Below, piece after piece: positions 44,160-57,151 of a stretch of DNA of 64,000 nucleotides. Under the pieces are notes generated by a model that was not told the origin of the DNA, made no database searches, and worked only from the letters and a program-made list of their open reading frames with translations. The position numbers were made by a program, and so were the translations under genes. How positions within the stretch are numbered: the first letter of the stretch is position 1; every line of letters starts with the position of its first letter. Where the stretch lies: positions 736,678 to 800,677 of the forward strand of contig NGFI01000005.1 in assembly GCA_002215645.1 (NCBI GenBank), in the 5' to 3' direction. The DNA is from Gemmatimonadetes bacterium 2013_60CM_65_52 (GTDB lineage: Bacteria; Gemmatimonadota; Gemmatimonadetes; Gemmatimonadales; Gemmatimonadaceae).

Positions 44160-45622
44160 ACCCGCTTGCGCATTCGGGCGGAGAGGACGCCGAGCTGATC
44201 CCGATACTTGGCGACCGTGCGTCGCGCGATCTGCACGCCGGTGTCCTTCAGGATGTTGACGATGGCCTGGTCGGTGAGCGGATGCTTCGGGTTCTCGTCA
44301 GCGACGAGCTTCTCGATCTGCGCCTTGATGCCGCGCGCGGAGACGTCCTCGCCCGCGGTGGTGGAGAGCCCCGACGAGAAGAAGAACTTGAGCGGGAGGA
44401 CGCCGCGCGGCGTCTGCACGAACTTCTCGTTCGTCACGCGGCTGACCGTGCTCTCGTGCATGTTGATGACCTCGGCCACTTCGCGCAGGGTCAGCGGGCG
44501 GAGGAACTGCACGCCCTTCTCGAAGAAGTCGCGCTGCCGCTCCACGATGTAGTTCATGACCTTGAGCATCGTCTGCCGGCGCTGCTCGATGGCCTGAATC
44601 ATCCAGTTGGCGGAGTTCAACTTGTTGGAGATGAACTCCTTGTTCTCGCCCTCGAACTTCTTCTTGTCGCGTGCAATCTCCTGGTAGGCCTTGCTGAGCT
44701 TGAGCCGCGGGAGATTCGCGTCGTTCAGGAAGACATGGTACTTGCCGTCGATCTTGTCGACGATGAGATCCGGAATGATGTAGTTGTCGCTCGCGTCGCT
44801 GTAGACGAGCCCGGGCTTCGGGTCGAGCTTCGCGATCTCGTCCGCGGCCTTCTGCACGTCGCCCGGGCTGATGCCGAAGCGCTTGGAGATCTCGCTCCAG
44901 CGATGCGCGATCAGCTCGTCGAAGCAGTCGCGGACGAGGCGGAATGGCACGGAGTGCTCCAGACCGGCCTCGCGGAGCTGAAGCATGAGACATTCCCGAA
45001 GGTCGCGCGCGCCGACGCCCGGCGGATCGAGGCTCTGGACGATGCCGAGCATCTCCTCGGCTTCTGCCATGGTGTACAGCGGCAGCTCGTCGAGGTTGCG
45101 GTCTTCCACCTCTGCCGCCTTGGCGACGGTGTCGTTGACGCCCTCGAGAATCTTCTCCAGCCCACAGGCGAGATATCCGTCCTCGTTGATGTTGCCGATG
45201 AACTCATCGGCGAGGAACATCTGCCGGCCCGTGAGATCGAGCAGGGAGACCTGATCGCGGAGGTGGTCGGCAAGGTCGCGCGTGTCCACGGTGACGGGCT
45301 CGTAGTACTCCCGCTCCTCGTGCTCCTCGCGGCGGCCACCGGCATCGAACCCCTCGAGAAGGATCTCCTCCCAGTCGATCTCGCCCTTCTCTTCCTTCTC
45401 GGCCTCGCTCTCCTGCGTCGCGGGTTCGGTGACCTCACCCTCCTCCTCGTCCTCCTCCTCCGGCTCGACCATGTCGAGGAAGGGGTTGTTCAGCAGCTCC
45501 TGCTTGAGATGGTTCTGAAGATCCAGCAGCGGCATGTAGAGGAGGTCCATCGCCTGATACAGGCGAGGATTGATCTTCAGCTCCTGCTTGAGATGCGTGT
45601 GCTGCCCGAGGCCCGGCCTCAT
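44156..45622 (-). CDS. rpoN: RpoN, RNA polymerase sigma-54 factor
   Basis: This 488-residue sigma factor has all regions. The N-terminal region I is Gln/Leu-rich ([20 protein letters not shown]). A very acidic region II follows ([12 protein letters not shown]). The core-binding domain comes next, then a helix-turn-helix ([20 protein letters not shown]) and the RpoN box [12 protein letters not shown] near the C-terminus. It directs transcription from -24/-12 promoters with bacterial enhancer-binding proteins. It overlaps lptB (ATGA), an lptA-lptB-rpoN linkage known from proteobacteria. No hpf or ptsN follows here. Confidence 0.97.
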   Translation of the reverse strand: MRPGLGQHTHLKQELKINPRLYQAMDLLYMPLLDLQNHLKQELLNNPFLDMVEPEEEDEEEGEVTEPATQESEAEKEEKGEIDWEEILLEGFDAGGRREEHEEREYYEPVTVDTRDLADHLRDQVSLLDLTGRQMFLADEFIGNINEDGYLACGLEKILEGVNDTVAKAAEVEDRNLDELPLYTMAEAEEMLGIVQSLDPPGVGARDLRECLMLQLREAGLEHSVPFRLVRDCFDELIAHRWSEISKRFGISPGDVQKAADEIAKLDPKPGLVYSDASDNYIIPDLIVDKIDGKYHVFLNDANLPRLKLSKAYQEIARDKKKFEGENKEFISNKLNSANWMIQAIEQRRQTMLKVMNYIVERQRDFFEKGVQFLRPLTLREVAEVINMHESTVSRVTNEKFVQTPRGVLPLKFFFSSGLSTTAGEDVSARGIKAQIEKLVADENPKHPLTDQAIVNILKDTGVQIARRTVAKYRDQLGVLSARMRKRV

Positions 45623-46842
45623 GACACCTCGGCCGGCTGCGATTCCGCGACGAAACGCGCACGGAGGCGCGCCGTCAGCGTCGGGCCGAGATAGCTCTCC
45701 GCCACCTTCTCGTCGAAGACGAGCTCCTGCACCGTGCCCGACACGATGACTTTTCCGTCGAACATGATGTATGCGCGATCCACGATGTCCAGCGTCTGCT
45801 CCACGTTATGGTCGCTGATCAGCACTCCGATGCCCCTGGTGCGCAGATTGGCGACGATGGTCTGAATGTCGTGTACGGCGATGGGGTCCACGCCGGCAAA
45901 TGGCTCGTCGAGCATCATGAACTTGGGCTGTGTGACGAGCGCCCGGGTGATCTCGAGCCGCCGCCGTTCTCCTCCGGACAGTTGATAGGCCTTATGGTCT
46001 CGCAGGTGCTTGATACTCAGCTCGTCGAGCAGGTGCTCGAGTCGCTCGGTGCGCTCCTGCTTTGTGAGGTCGAGTGTCTCCAGGATCGCTACGATGTTGT
46101 CCTCGACCGACAGTTTACGGAAGATGGACGGCTCCTGGGACAGGTATCCAATGCCTCGGCGCGCCCGCTGGTACATGGGCATGGAGGTGATGTCAGCACC
46201 GTCCAGCAGGATGCGCCCCGAGAGCGGCTGCACAAGGCCCACGATCATGTAGAACGTCGTGGTCTTCCCCGCGCCGTTCGGGCCCAGCAGTCCGACGATC
46301 TCCCCCTGTTGCAAGCGCAGGGCCACGTCATTTACCACCCGGCGCCGGCGATACACCTTCGACAATCCATGCGCCTCGAGGACACTGCCATGCGGCGCGA
46401 CGATACCCGCGGACACCCGTGCCTCGCGGGCAGCGGCGTATTCCCCCGTGTTGCGGAGCATGTCGGCGAGCTCCGTTCGGCGCGCGGCGATCTGCGCCCA
46501 CAGCGTATCACTGACGCGAACGCGCGCGCCGGTTTCCGCCGGATTGGCGGGACAGCTGATCACGCCGTCGGAGACGAGGCGCGGGAACACGGACGACGCC
46601 AGGTGCGCGCGCACCTGATCCATGCTCAGCTCCCCCGCTTCGCGCTCGGCATTCTTTCCGGCCGCCCGCTGCGCCTCGAGATGGTCGCGGCGATAGATGA
46701 GCGCGATGTCGTCCACGGCCGCCGAGCCTCGCTCGTCGGCCGCCGAGATGATGGCGTGCAGCGCCAGCGCCGTAGAGCGGTCGCCGCGGGCAACGCGGTA
46801 GATCAATGCCTCAACGGCGGACGCAGAACCGGGAAGTGTCAT
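45619..46842 (-). CDS. lptB: LptB, LPS export ABC ATPase, with an extra N-terminal domain
   Basis: The ATPase part (about residues 153-392) is standard LptB: Walker A GPNGAGKT (187-194), '[20 protein letters not shown]' Q-loop region, signature LSGGERRR (288-295) and Walker B FMMLDEP (308-314). It powers LPS extraction through LptFG. LptB is normally about 240 residues, but this frame has 407. The first roughly 150 residues form a separate, helix-rich segment (for example [19 protein letters not shown]) that I do not recognise. The ATG overlaps the lptA stop (ATGA), supporting the long form. Confidence 0.92.
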   Translation of the reverse strand: MTLPGSASAVEALIYRVARGDRSTALALHAIISAADERGSAAVDDIALIYRRDHLEAQRAAGKNAEREAGELSMDQVRAHLASSVFPRLVSDGVISCPANPAETGARVRVSDTLWAQIAARRTELADMLRNTGEYAAAREARVSAGIVAPHGSVLEAHGLSKVYRRRRVVNDVALRLQQGEIVGLLGPNGAGKTTTFYMIVGLVQPLSGRILLDGADITSMPMYQRARRGIGYLSQEPSIFRKLSVEDNIVAILETLDLTKQERTERLEHLLDELSIKHLRDHKAYQLSGGERRRLEITRALVTQPKFMMLDEPFAGVDPIAVHDIQTIVANLRTRGIGVLISDHNVEQTLDIVDRAYIMFDGKVIVSGTVQELVFDEKVAESYLGPTLTARLRARFVAESQPAEVS

Positions 46843-48260
46843 GAGCGCCTCGCAGACGGCGCAATGAGCGCATTCGCCGCTGGTGCGCTTGCCGGCGGCA
46901 CGTTGGCTGGCGGTCGGCGAGGCACTCCGCCCGCGGGCGTCTTCACGGCGTCCGGATGACCACAGGTCTCATCCGGCTCGGCGAGCACCGCGTCGGAGGC
47001 ACCCTGCTCCTTCTCTCGTACTTCGACGCGGCTCACCCGCGCGCTGTCGAAGCTGACGGTAATGATGCGCCCGCGGACGTAGTTGATGGATGGAAGCTTG
47101 CAGGCAGTGTCTCGCGGCGCGAGGTTCTGGTACGACGTCGCATGGCCAAGCGCGGTGAGCGTCTTGATCCGCGGGCCTGCGCTGGTGTCCTTCGCCGGGA
47201 CGGTGTCGAACGTCGCCACGATCGTATCGCCGGTGAGACGGTCGTGCTCCTTCGTGCGGAACTTCGTCGTGTCCGGGGCGCCCTCCGCGGATGCCTTCCG
47301 CACCGCATGCATCTCACGCACGCGCTGCCCGGGCATGATCACGTCGATGGAGTCACTCACGATGGTCTGCGTAGGCGACGTTGCGTGCGCACGGCTCCTT
47401 CCCCATGCAATGGCGCGCTGAAGCAGGTCGTCGCTCACGCGGAGATCGATCGTGTCGGACTTGAGGTTGAGGTCCTGACTCGTGGCTTCCGCGGCGTTGA
47501 CCGATAGGACGCGCTCCAGTTTCCTTCGACGCGAGTTGAGGTCGATCGTTTCACCGACGAGGGTGAATGGCCGCCCTTTCGTTCCGTTGATCCGCGGCCG
47601 CCGCATGACCCGCAACAATCCCTTTCCACCGTCGAGATACAGGGAGTCACCCGTCGCCGTCAACTCGGGACGCACGACCACGACTTCACCCTGCGCCGAG
47701 ACGACGCTGTCGCCCTGCAGCCAGATGGTGTTTCCGGTGACGTTCACCGGTGGCTGTGCCTTGCCCTGCGGGTCCTTCTCGATGATGCTGATGGTCGGCC
47801 GTCCCACCGCCACGCCCATCTGCTTCACGCGCACCTTCGGAACGGCGCGAAAGTACTCGAGTGAGCTCCCCTTGAGCTGGGAGCCGCTGGGAAGGGTCGC
47901 GTCCACGTTGAGAAAGGCGAGCAGCCGCTCCTCCTTCTGAAAGTACGTGAGGAAGTCGGACTTGAGCCGCATCCTTGGTTCCGTGTAGTCCACATGGCCG
48001 ATGAAAAAGAAACGGCCCTCGTCGCCGTACTGCTCGAGACTGTCGGATTTCAGGACAATCTTCTGCTTTGGACACCGTGCGACGACTCCGCCCCCGATGT
48101 ACGAGTTGTACTGGCCGCTCGGCAACTTGATCGTAGTCAGATGCGCGGACGGCAGCTGGTCGATTTGAAACTGGCACCGTCCGGTCGGAGGACCCGGATT
48201 CTGCGCCGACAGGCTGGCCGCACTCAGCGTGACCGCGATAGCTAGGAGTGACCGCCTCAT
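46839..48260 (-). CDS. lptA: LptA/OstA-like LPS transport protein, long form
   Basis: This 473-residue exported protein has a signal peptide ([20 protein letters not shown]) and OstA/LptA-like beta-jellyroll repeats ([57 protein letters not shown]). LptA bridges the periplasm and carries LPS from LptC to LptD. E. coli LptA has about 185 residues; this one is over twice that and ends in a Pro/Ala-rich tail (about 445-473). It may form a longer bridge or combine LptA with part of an LptD N-terminus. It overlaps lptC and lptB by ATGA. lptD, lptF and lptG are not in the window. Confidence 0.85.
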   Translation of the reverse strand: MRRSLLAIAVTLSAASLSAQNPGPPTGRCQFQIDQLPSAHLTTIKLPSGQYNSYIGGGVVARCPKQKIVLKSDSLEQYGDEGRFFFIGHVDYTEPRMRLKSDFLTYFQKEERLLAFLNVDATLPSGSQLKGSSLEYFRAVPKVRVKQMGVAVGRPTISIIEKDPQGKAQPPVNVTGNTIWLQGDSVVSAQGEVVVVRPELTATGDSLYLDGGKGLLRVMRRPRINGTKGRPFTLVGETIDLNSRRRKLERVLSVNAAEATSQDLNLKSDTIDLRVSDDLLQRAIAWGRSRAHATSPTQTIVSDSIDVIMPGQRVREMHAVRKASAEGAPDTTKFRTKEHDRLTGDTIVATFDTVPAKDTSAGPRIKTLTALGHATSYQNLAPRDTACKLPSINYVRGRIITVSFDSARVSRVEVREKEQGASDAVLAEPDETCGHPDAVKTPAGGVPRRPPANVPPASAPAANALIAPSARRS

Positions 48261-48811
48261 TGGTTCGGCAGCGTAAAGCTGCCCCTCGCGCCGAGATTCC
48301 GCAGGATTTGCACACGCGTCAACTGCGGATCCGCCTTGAGACCAATGCCTTCAACCGTGCGCCCCGGCTGCACGAGCACGAATGACGTGTCGCTGCTGAC
48401 CTCATTCAGCCCCTGCATGTAGCGGATCTGTGGCGACGTCAGCCGCTTGCCGTCAGTCGTGACGATGACGACGTTGCCGAACCCCTCGAGCAACTGCTGC
48501 CGCAGATTGTAGCGGCCACGATCGGCGCTCATCACGCCGTCCTTCACGCCAGTCGCGGTGTTGAACGTCGCGCGCACCTTCCGCAGCTCGAACCGCGAGT
48601 TCTCGTCGAAGACGTACGCCGTGTCCGCAAAGAGCTCACCCCGCTGAACGCCATGCACGGTGAGGAGCGTGTGCACGTCGATCAGCACCTGCTCGGCGCT
48701 GTCCGCGAGCGTGGCGCGGCTCTGCACCGGCGGCGCGCTGCCCTTCTGCGTGCAGGCGACAATCGCCGACATGGCGCACAGCACGCCGATGGCCGCACCG
48801 CGACGACTCAT
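48257..48811 (-). CDS. lptC: LptC, LPS export periplasmic protein (lipoprotein form)
   Basis: The 184-residue protein starts with a lipoprotein signal (IGVLCAMSAIVACTQ, lipobox IVAC) instead of the single membrane helix of E. coli LptC. An LptC/OstA jellyroll follows (FELRKVRATFNTATGVKDGV, LTSPQIRYMQGLNE). It receives LPS from the LptB2FG complex and passes it to LptA. Order lptC-lptA-lptB with ATGA overlaps fits this role. Confidence 0.85.
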   Translation of the reverse strand: MSRRGAAIGVLCAMSAIVACTQKGSAPPVQSRATLADSAEQVLIDVHTLLTVHGVQRGELFADTAYVFDENSRFELRKVRATFNTATGVKDGVMSADRGRYNLRQQLLEGFGNVVIVTTDGKRLTSPQIRYMQGLNEVSSDTSFVLVQPGRTVEGIGLKADPQLTRVQILRNLGARGSFTLPNQ

Positions 48812-49773
48812 GCGACGCGGGCCCGCAGCAGGTCGTGCAGATGCACGACTCCCTCCACGCGATCACCCGCGCCGAGCACCGGCATCGCCATGATGCCGTG
48901 CTGCTCCATGCGGTACGCGACGGCGCTCGCGAGCTCACCGCGATGCGCGCTTCGCGGCGACCGCGTCATGATCCGCTCCACCGGCTGGGACAACACGTCC
49001 ACTTCGTGCTCCATCAATCTCGTCAGGTCTCCGGCCGTGAGTACACCATGCAATGCTCCCTCTCCGCCCACGACGAGCACGATGCCGCGCTGCTCGGCGA
49101 GTACCACTACCGCTTGCCTCAACGTGCTGCCCGGAGGCAGCACCGGAAGCGGGTGCGTGACCATCACCTCCTCCACGCGCATCACCAGGCGCCGGCCGAG
49201 CGCACCGCCAGGATGCAGCCGCGCGAAATCCTCGCGGCGAAATCCCTTGTGCTCGAGCAGCGCCACCGCGAGCGCGTCCCCCATGGCTAACGCCGCGGTC
49301 GTGCTCGTGGTCGGCGCGAGATCGTGCGGGCACGCTTCCTCCTGCACCCGCGCATCGAGCGACACCGTGCACAGCCGCGACAGGGCGGACGCGCTGTCCC
49401 CCGTAATGGCGACGGTGCGTACCCCGAGCCCCTGGAGATGTTCGAGGAGCCCAAGCAGCTCGTCGGATTCACCTGACTTGGAGATGAGAATCGCGACGTC
49501 ATCTGTGCCGACGATCCCGAGGTCGCCATGCGCGCTGTCGAGCGGGTGGAGGAATACCGCGGGCGTCCCTGTGGACGTCAGCGTCGCAGCGATCTTCCGG
49601 CCGATCAGCCCCGACTTGCCAACTCCACTCACGATTACCCGTCCGCCCGATTCCGCGATGAGCGTCACGGCGTGCGCGAACGTCTCGGTTAGACGTGACT
49701 CCATGACCGCAAGCGCGTCGCGCTCCAGCCGCAACACCTGCCGTCCTCGTTCGACGATTTGTTCCGGGGTCAC
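48808..49773 (-). CDS. kdsD: KdsD, arabinose-5-phosphate isomerase
   Basis: This 321-residue enzyme interconverts ribulose-5-phosphate and arabinose-5-phosphate, the first step to Kdo. The SIS sugar isomerase domain is N-terminal (VIVSGVGKSGLIGRKIAATL, LISKSGESDELL) and is followed by two CBS domains (about 205-321). I chose the GTG at 49773, which overlaps the kdsC stop (GTGA); an ATG 63 bases upstream in kdsC is possible but adds a non-conserved leader. It overlaps lptC by ATGA. Confidence 0.94.
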   Translation of the reverse strand: MTPEQIVERGRQVLRLERDALAVMESRLTETFAHAVTLIAESGGRVIVSGVGKSGLIGRKIAATLTSTGTPAVFLHPLDSAHGDLGIVGTDDVAILISKSGESDELLGLLEHLQGLGVRTVAITGDSASALSRLCTVSLDARVQEEACPHDLAPTTSTTAALAMGDALAVALLEHKGFRREDFARLHPGGALGRRLVMRVEEVMVTHPLPVLPPGSTLRQAVVVLAEQRGIVLVVGGEGALHGVLTAGDLTRLMEHEVDVLSQPVERIMTRSPRSAHRGELASAVAYRMEQHGIMAMPVLGAGDRVEGVVHLHDLLRARVA

Positions 49774-50332
49774 GCGCGTGGTCCGGAGATTGGAAGCGAC
49801 CGTTCCTCGACGTAGCGGTCCGTCACCGTCGCCCATTCACCGCGCGCCTTGAGCAGAGCTTCGGCGAATTCGCGCACCGCTCCGAAGCCGCCAGACGAGG
49901 ACAGTTGCACGGTGCACGCGGCCTTGATTTCGGGGACCGCATTGCCCACCGCGACCGGAAGTCCGACGAGGCGGAGCACGGCGAGATCGGGAAAGTCATC
50001 GCCGACGAAGGCCGCCTCGGACGGCGCGATTCCGTGCTGGTCGAGCATTCCCAGAAAGGCCGGAAGCTTCTGCGCGTTCGCATCCTGCGCGACGTCCTCT
50101 ACGCCAAGCTCCAGCGCACGCATCCGCACGCTGTCCGAGACGCGCCCCGTGATGATGGCGACGCGAAGTCCTGCCCGCTGAAGCAGATGAATGCCCAGCC
50201 CGTCCTGGATGTCGTAGCGCTTGAACTCCATCGGCGTTCGATCGACGGTGCCGATGTAGATGCCACCGTCCGTGAGCACACCATCCACGTCGAGCACGAC
50301 GAGCCGGATACGCCGCGCGAGGGCAGGATCGA

Positions 50333-50336
<4 letters not shown>
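49770..50336 (-). CDS. kdsC: KdsC, Kdo-8-phosphate phosphatase
   Basis: The 188-residue HAD-family phosphatase acts on Kdo-8-phosphate. The nucleophile motif is VVLDVDGVLTDG, the lysine region NAQKLPAFLGML, and the acidic metal motif FVGDDFPDLAVL. Small C0-type HAD enzymes of this length form tetramers. The ATG at 50336 overlaps the kdsA stop (ATGA); an ATG six codons upstream is also open. Confidence 0.94.
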
Positions 50337-53588
<3,252 letters not shown>

Positions 53589-53691
53589 GAGCGGCGCGGG
53601 CCGCGCCCGGATGCAACTTTCACGCCATTCAACGTATTGTGGGGCACAACGATGCGCCAGTGGACGCACGTGCGCCTGCGTTTCGTGTAGC

Positions 53692-55170
53692 TCAGTGTCC
53701 GAGCGAGATCCCCAACCCGATCTTTGAGCCGCGCTGACGTCCCGCGTCGGTGACGAAGTCGAAGCGAAGTGCCCGCAACCCGACGCCCAGCCCAATCTCC
53801 TGTTCGAGTGACGGCAGCGAACGGACACCCGCCGACCCGATGAGATGGAGCAGCGTGAGCACCGGCGAGCCCACCACGGGCAGCATCACGCCGGACAGCG
53901 GTATGACGTAGCGCGTCTCGAGGAACACCAACTGGGAGCCGCCGAGCTCCAACAGCTCCACTACGGGAAGCGTGCCGCTTCCGCCGAGGTAAGCATACCG
54001 CGCCATCGGCAGGCTGTCGCGCGTGCTCGCGACACCATGCCCATGCAGGTACAGGTGCTGCTGCCCGAACGTGGGAAACGCGACGTGGAGGTCGACGGTA
54101 GCCTGAGTGAAGTTCTGCGTCCCCGCGATCGTGGTGAAGCTGCGCTCTACCGCGGCGCGCAACCGCGTTACCACAACGCCGGACGTGTCGTGCAGCTCGC
54201 CACCGACGAGCGCCGATCCGATGTCGCCCGTCTCCACGAGCGGATTCGGGCGGAGCATTCGCTCGACGGAACGGCGCCCAAGCACCGAGAAGACCGTGCC
54301 CTCGGCGCTGATTGGACGCACGTGCTCGTACCGTCCTCCGACGAACGGCTCGAACGTACGTCCCTGAGCCTCCATCCGGTAAAATACCCGACCTTCGCCC
54401 CCGGAAGCGCGGAAGTAGTTGCGTGAGTCGAGCCCCCGGAGAAACGACAGCGCCGAATTGACGAGATCCGAGCGATTCCAGCCATCGTTGGTGCGTGTCG
54501 TCAGACCGGCCCGAGCCTCGACGTGCAGCGCGGAGCTCTGCCCCAGCGAGATCTCGACCGCCGGGTCCAGAACGCCGAGACGGCTGCGGTACGTGACCGT
54601 CGGCTGAATCTCCACGAAGCCGTCGGCAGGCGCGATGACGAGACCCACGGGGAGCGACAGTCCGTCCACGCGATCATAGGCCGGTGGGAGCACGCCTTGC
54701 AGCCCCGCGGCATCCACCAACGGCACCTGCGGCGACGATTCGAGCGATCGATAGGAGAGTGCGTAGCGCCCGGCGTCATTCGCGACATCGTACGTCTCAT
54801 ATCGAAAGCTTCGCACCTCGCCACCAACGTGGCCAAGCGTGGTGCGCACGACGGATCCGCCGACGGCGACCGCCCGGCCACTGATGTCCACACCCGGATG
54901 CAGGTAGAGATCGGCGCCAACGACGATCACGTCGCCCTGGACGTGGCTGGCCACGGTCACGGGGCGGCCGAGCACGATGAGCGACGACGAGACGGTGGAG
55001 TCGCGAGGAAGATCCAGACGTGCGGTCCCGGACAGGACGAGATGAGGCCGTGCGGCGGCGTCGATGATGATGGCCGCGGATTCGTGCGCCGGACCGCCCT
55101 GTACGACGAGCTCCTGGGCGCCGAGCGGCGCTCCAGCGAGCAGCGCCAGCGTCAGCACCGCGCGGTTCAC
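53692..55170 (-). CDS. Exported protein: bactofilin-like beta-helix segment plus outer-membrane barrel, function unknown
   Basis: The 492-residue protein has a signal peptide (MNRAVLTLALLAGAPLGAQE). A repetitive segment of alternating Val/Gly follows (about 65-115, GRPVTVASHVQGDVIVVGAD), like beta-solenoid polymers of bactofilin type. The C-terminal two thirds look like a transmembrane beta-barrel with alternating polar/non-polar strands and a glycine-rich end (KIGLGISLGH). The barrel recalls surface-antigen/BamA-type domains, but no POTRA is seen. The GTG start overlaps the pabA stop (GTGA). No function is assigned; outer membrane location is inference. Confidence 0.75.
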   Translation of the reverse strand: MNRAVLTLALLAGAPLGAQELVVQGGPAHESAAIIIDAAARPHLVLSGTARLDLPRDSTVSSSLIVLGRPVTVASHVQGDVIVVGADLYLHPGVDISGRAVAVGGSVVRTTLGHVGGEVRSFRYETYDVANDAGRYALSYRSLESSPQVPLVDAAGLQGVLPPAYDRVDGLSLPVGLVIAPADGFVEIQPTVTYRSRLGVLDPAVEISLGQSSALHVEARAGLTTRTNDGWNRSDLVNSALSFLRGLDSRNYFRASGGEGRVFYRMEAQGRTFEPFVGGRYEHVRPISAEGTVFSVLGRRSVERMLRPNPLVETGDIGSALVGGELHDTSGVVVTRLRAAVERSFTTIAGTQNFTQATVDLHVAFPTFGQQHLYLHGHGVASTRDSLPMARYAYLGGSGTLPVVELLELGGSQLVFLETRYVIPLSGVMLPVVGSPVLTLLHLIGSAGVRSLPSLEQEIGLGVGLRALRFDFVTDAGRQRGSKIGLGISLGH

Positions 55171-55745
55171 GCGTGCACGTGCCGCAGAAAATTCCGCAGG
55201 AGCTGCTTGCCGTTCGGTGTCAGAACGGACTCGGGGTGAAACTGGACTCCCCATACCGGATGGTCGACGTGACGCAGCGCGTGGATCTCGGACGGATCGT
55301 CCGTCGCCGTCGCGACCACGCGCAGCGATGAAGGCAGCGTATCCCGCTCCACGATGAGCGAGTGATAACGTCCGACCTCGAGCGGCGTTGGCAGTCCGGC
55401 GAACAGATCGCTCCCGTCATGGGTGATGCGCGAGGTCTTCCCATGCACGGCCCGGGCCGCGCGGACGACACGCCCCCCATAAGCCTCTCCAATGGCCTGA
55501 TGCCCGAGGCATACGCCCAGGGTGGGCGTCGTGGCGCCGAAGGCCCGGATGGCTTCCACCGTGATGCCCGCTTGCGCCGGCGCGCAGGGTCCGGGAGAGA
55601 ACACCAGCGCCGCCGGCGCAAGGGCGGCGATGTCGTCGATCGTGACGGCATCGTTGCGCCGAACCTGCACGTCCGCGCCAAGCTCGCCGAGATACTGGAC
55701 GAGATTGTACGTGAACGAATCGTAGTTATCGATGACGAGGATCAT
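55167..55745 (-). CDS. pabA: Glutamine amidotransferase, PabA/TrpG type
   Basis: This 192-residue class I amidotransferase is the glutaminase subunit of aminodeoxychorismate or anthranilate synthase. NYDSFTYNLVQYLGELGA is at the N-terminus, the nucleophile cysteine lies in LGVCLGHQAIGEAYGG and the His-Glu pair in GVQFHPES. The synthase subunit (pabB or trpE) is not in the window, so PabA and TrpG cannot be told apart; many bacteria use one protein for both. Confidence 0.93.
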   Translation of the reverse strand: MILVIDNYDSFTYNLVQYLGELGADVQVRRNDAVTIDDIAALAPAALVFSPGPCAPAQAGITVEAIRAFGATTPTLGVCLGHQAIGEAYGGRVVRAARAVHGKTSRITHDGSDLFAGLPTPLEVGRYHSLIVERDTLPSSLRVVATATDDPSEIHALRHVDHPVWGVQFHPESVLTPNGKQLLRNFLRHVHA

Positions 55746-55754
55746 TGCACCGGT

Positions 55755-56666
55755 TCACCCTCTTGGATGATAACTCCGGTGCACGCTGCGCAGATACTCC
55801 CGATCCACGTGCGTGTAGATCTGCGTGGTGGCAATGTCAGCATGCCCCAGCATCTCCTGCACCGCCCGCAGATCCGCGCCGCGCTCGAGCAAATGCGTCG
55901 CGAATGAATGCCGCAGCGTATGCGGCGAAACGTGCTTGCTGATTCCCGCGCGCTTTACGTAGCCGTCCAGGATCTTCCACGCGCCCATGCGCGTCAGGGG
56001 CCGCCCGCGCGCGTTGAGAAAGAGAATGCCCTTCCCCTCACCCTTCTCCAGCCGGGGCCGGAGCTCGCGTATGTACAGCGCGACCGCACCGATTGCCGAC
56101 CGGCCAATGGGCACGATGCGCTCCTTGCTGCCCTTCCCGAACACCCGCACCAGCCCCTCTTCGAGCATCAGATCGCGCAGGCCGAGCGTCACCCATTCGG
56201 TGACGCGCAGGCCGGCGCCGTATGCCAGCTCGAGCAGAGCGCGATCCCGGAATACGAGTTTGTCATCCAGCGTGGGTGCGGCGAGCAGCGCTCGGACTTC
56301 CTCGACGGTGAGCACCTCCGGGAGCGTGCGCCACTTCTTCGGTGTCTCGAGGCGCTCGCTCGGATCGCGTACCACGACACCGTCCGCCGCGAGAAAGCGA
56401 AAATAGGTCCGCAGCGCCGAGACGTTGCGGCGGATGGACGCCGGTGATAATCCGAGATCCTTGAGCTCGTACACATACTGACGCAGCAGGGGAGTCGTAA
56501 TGTCGGGCGGAGCCGCCGCTCCGCGCGCCGACGCGAAGGCTGTAAAGCGCGCGAGATCGCGCCGATAAGCGTCGAGCGTCCGAGCGGAAAGGCCCTTTTC
56601 GAGGGAGAGATATTCGCCGAATCGCGCCAGCAGAAAGGACCGGCTGCGACGATCGTCGTCGCTCAC
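55755..56666 (-). CDS. xerD: XerC/XerD-family tyrosine recombinase
   Basis: The 303-residue chromosome-dimer resolvase has an N-terminal SAM-like DNA-binding domain (about 10-95) and a C-terminal catalytic domain with the full tyrosine-recombinase set: Arg154 (LRVTE), Lys178/181 (GKGSKER), His249-Arg252 (HTLRHSFATHLL), His275 and nucleophile Tyr284. It is closer to XerD than to phage integrases by length and motifs, but C versus D is not certain. The gene lies about 19 kb from the dif-like site it would act on. The start is GTG, eight bases after the ispF stop. Confidence 0.93.
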   Translation of the reverse strand: MSDDDRRSRSFLLARFGEYLSLEKGLSARTLDAYRRDLARFTAFASARGAAAPPDITTPLLRQYVYELKDLGLSPASIRRNVSALRTYFRFLAADGVVVRDPSERLETPKKWRTLPEVLTVEEVRALLAAPTLDDKLVFRDRALLELAYGAGLRVTEWVTLGLRDLMLEEGLVRVFGKGSKERIVPIGRSAIGAVALYIRELRPRLEKGEGKGILFLNARGRPLTRMGAWKILDGYVKRAGISKHVSPHTLRHSFATHLLERGADLRAVQEMLGHADIATTQIYTHVDREYLRSVHRSYHPRG

Positions 56667-56674
56667 GGTGATGG

Positions 56675-57151
56675 CTAGCGTGGAGCGATGGTGGCCGTCG
56701 CGATGCAGGCGATCCCTTCGCCGCGGCCGACGAAGCCCATTCCCTCGTTCGTCTTTCCCTTGATGCTCACGTCCTCCGCGCGAACGCGGAGCACGTCGGC
56801 AATGTGGCGGCGCATTTCCTCGCGGTGCTTTGCGATCTTTGGCGTTTCGGCAATGACCACCACGTCGACCTGCTGCACGTCGAACCCCGCGTCGTGCACG
56901 CGGGCCACGGCCGCCGCCAGCATCGTCATGGAGTCGCGGCCGCGATTCAGCGGGTCGGTGTCGGGAAACATCGCGCCGATGTCACCGAGCGCCGCGGCAC
57001 CGAGTATGGCGTCGGTAAGCGCATGAGCGATCGCGTCACCGTCCGAATGGCCGTGCAGGTGGACGTCCGACTCGATACGTACTCCACCGAGAATGAGCGG
57101 GCCACCGGGCTCGAAACGGTGGGAGTCGTAGCCGAGCCCCGAGCGCGTCAC
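56675..57151 (-). CDS. ispF: IspF, 2-C-methyl-D-erythritol 2,4-cyclodiphosphate synthase
   Basis: This 158-residue MEP-pathway enzyme has metal-binding residues in GYDSHRF (Asp9, His11) and HGHSDGDA, with GDIGAMFPDTD forming the substrate loop. Length and trimer-type sequence are normal. It provides isoprenoid precursors for menaquinone side chains and undecaprenyl phosphate. The GTG overlaps the mqnC stop (GTGA). ispD is not adjacent. Confidence 0.96.
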   Translation of the reverse strand: MTRSGLGYDSHRFEPGGPLILGGVRIESDVHLHGHSDGDAIAHALTDAILGAAALGDIGAMFPDTDPLNRGRDSMTMLAAAVARVHDAGFDVQQVDVVVIAETPKIAKHREEMRRHIADVLRVRAEDVSIKGKTNEGMGFVGRGEGIACIATATIAPR

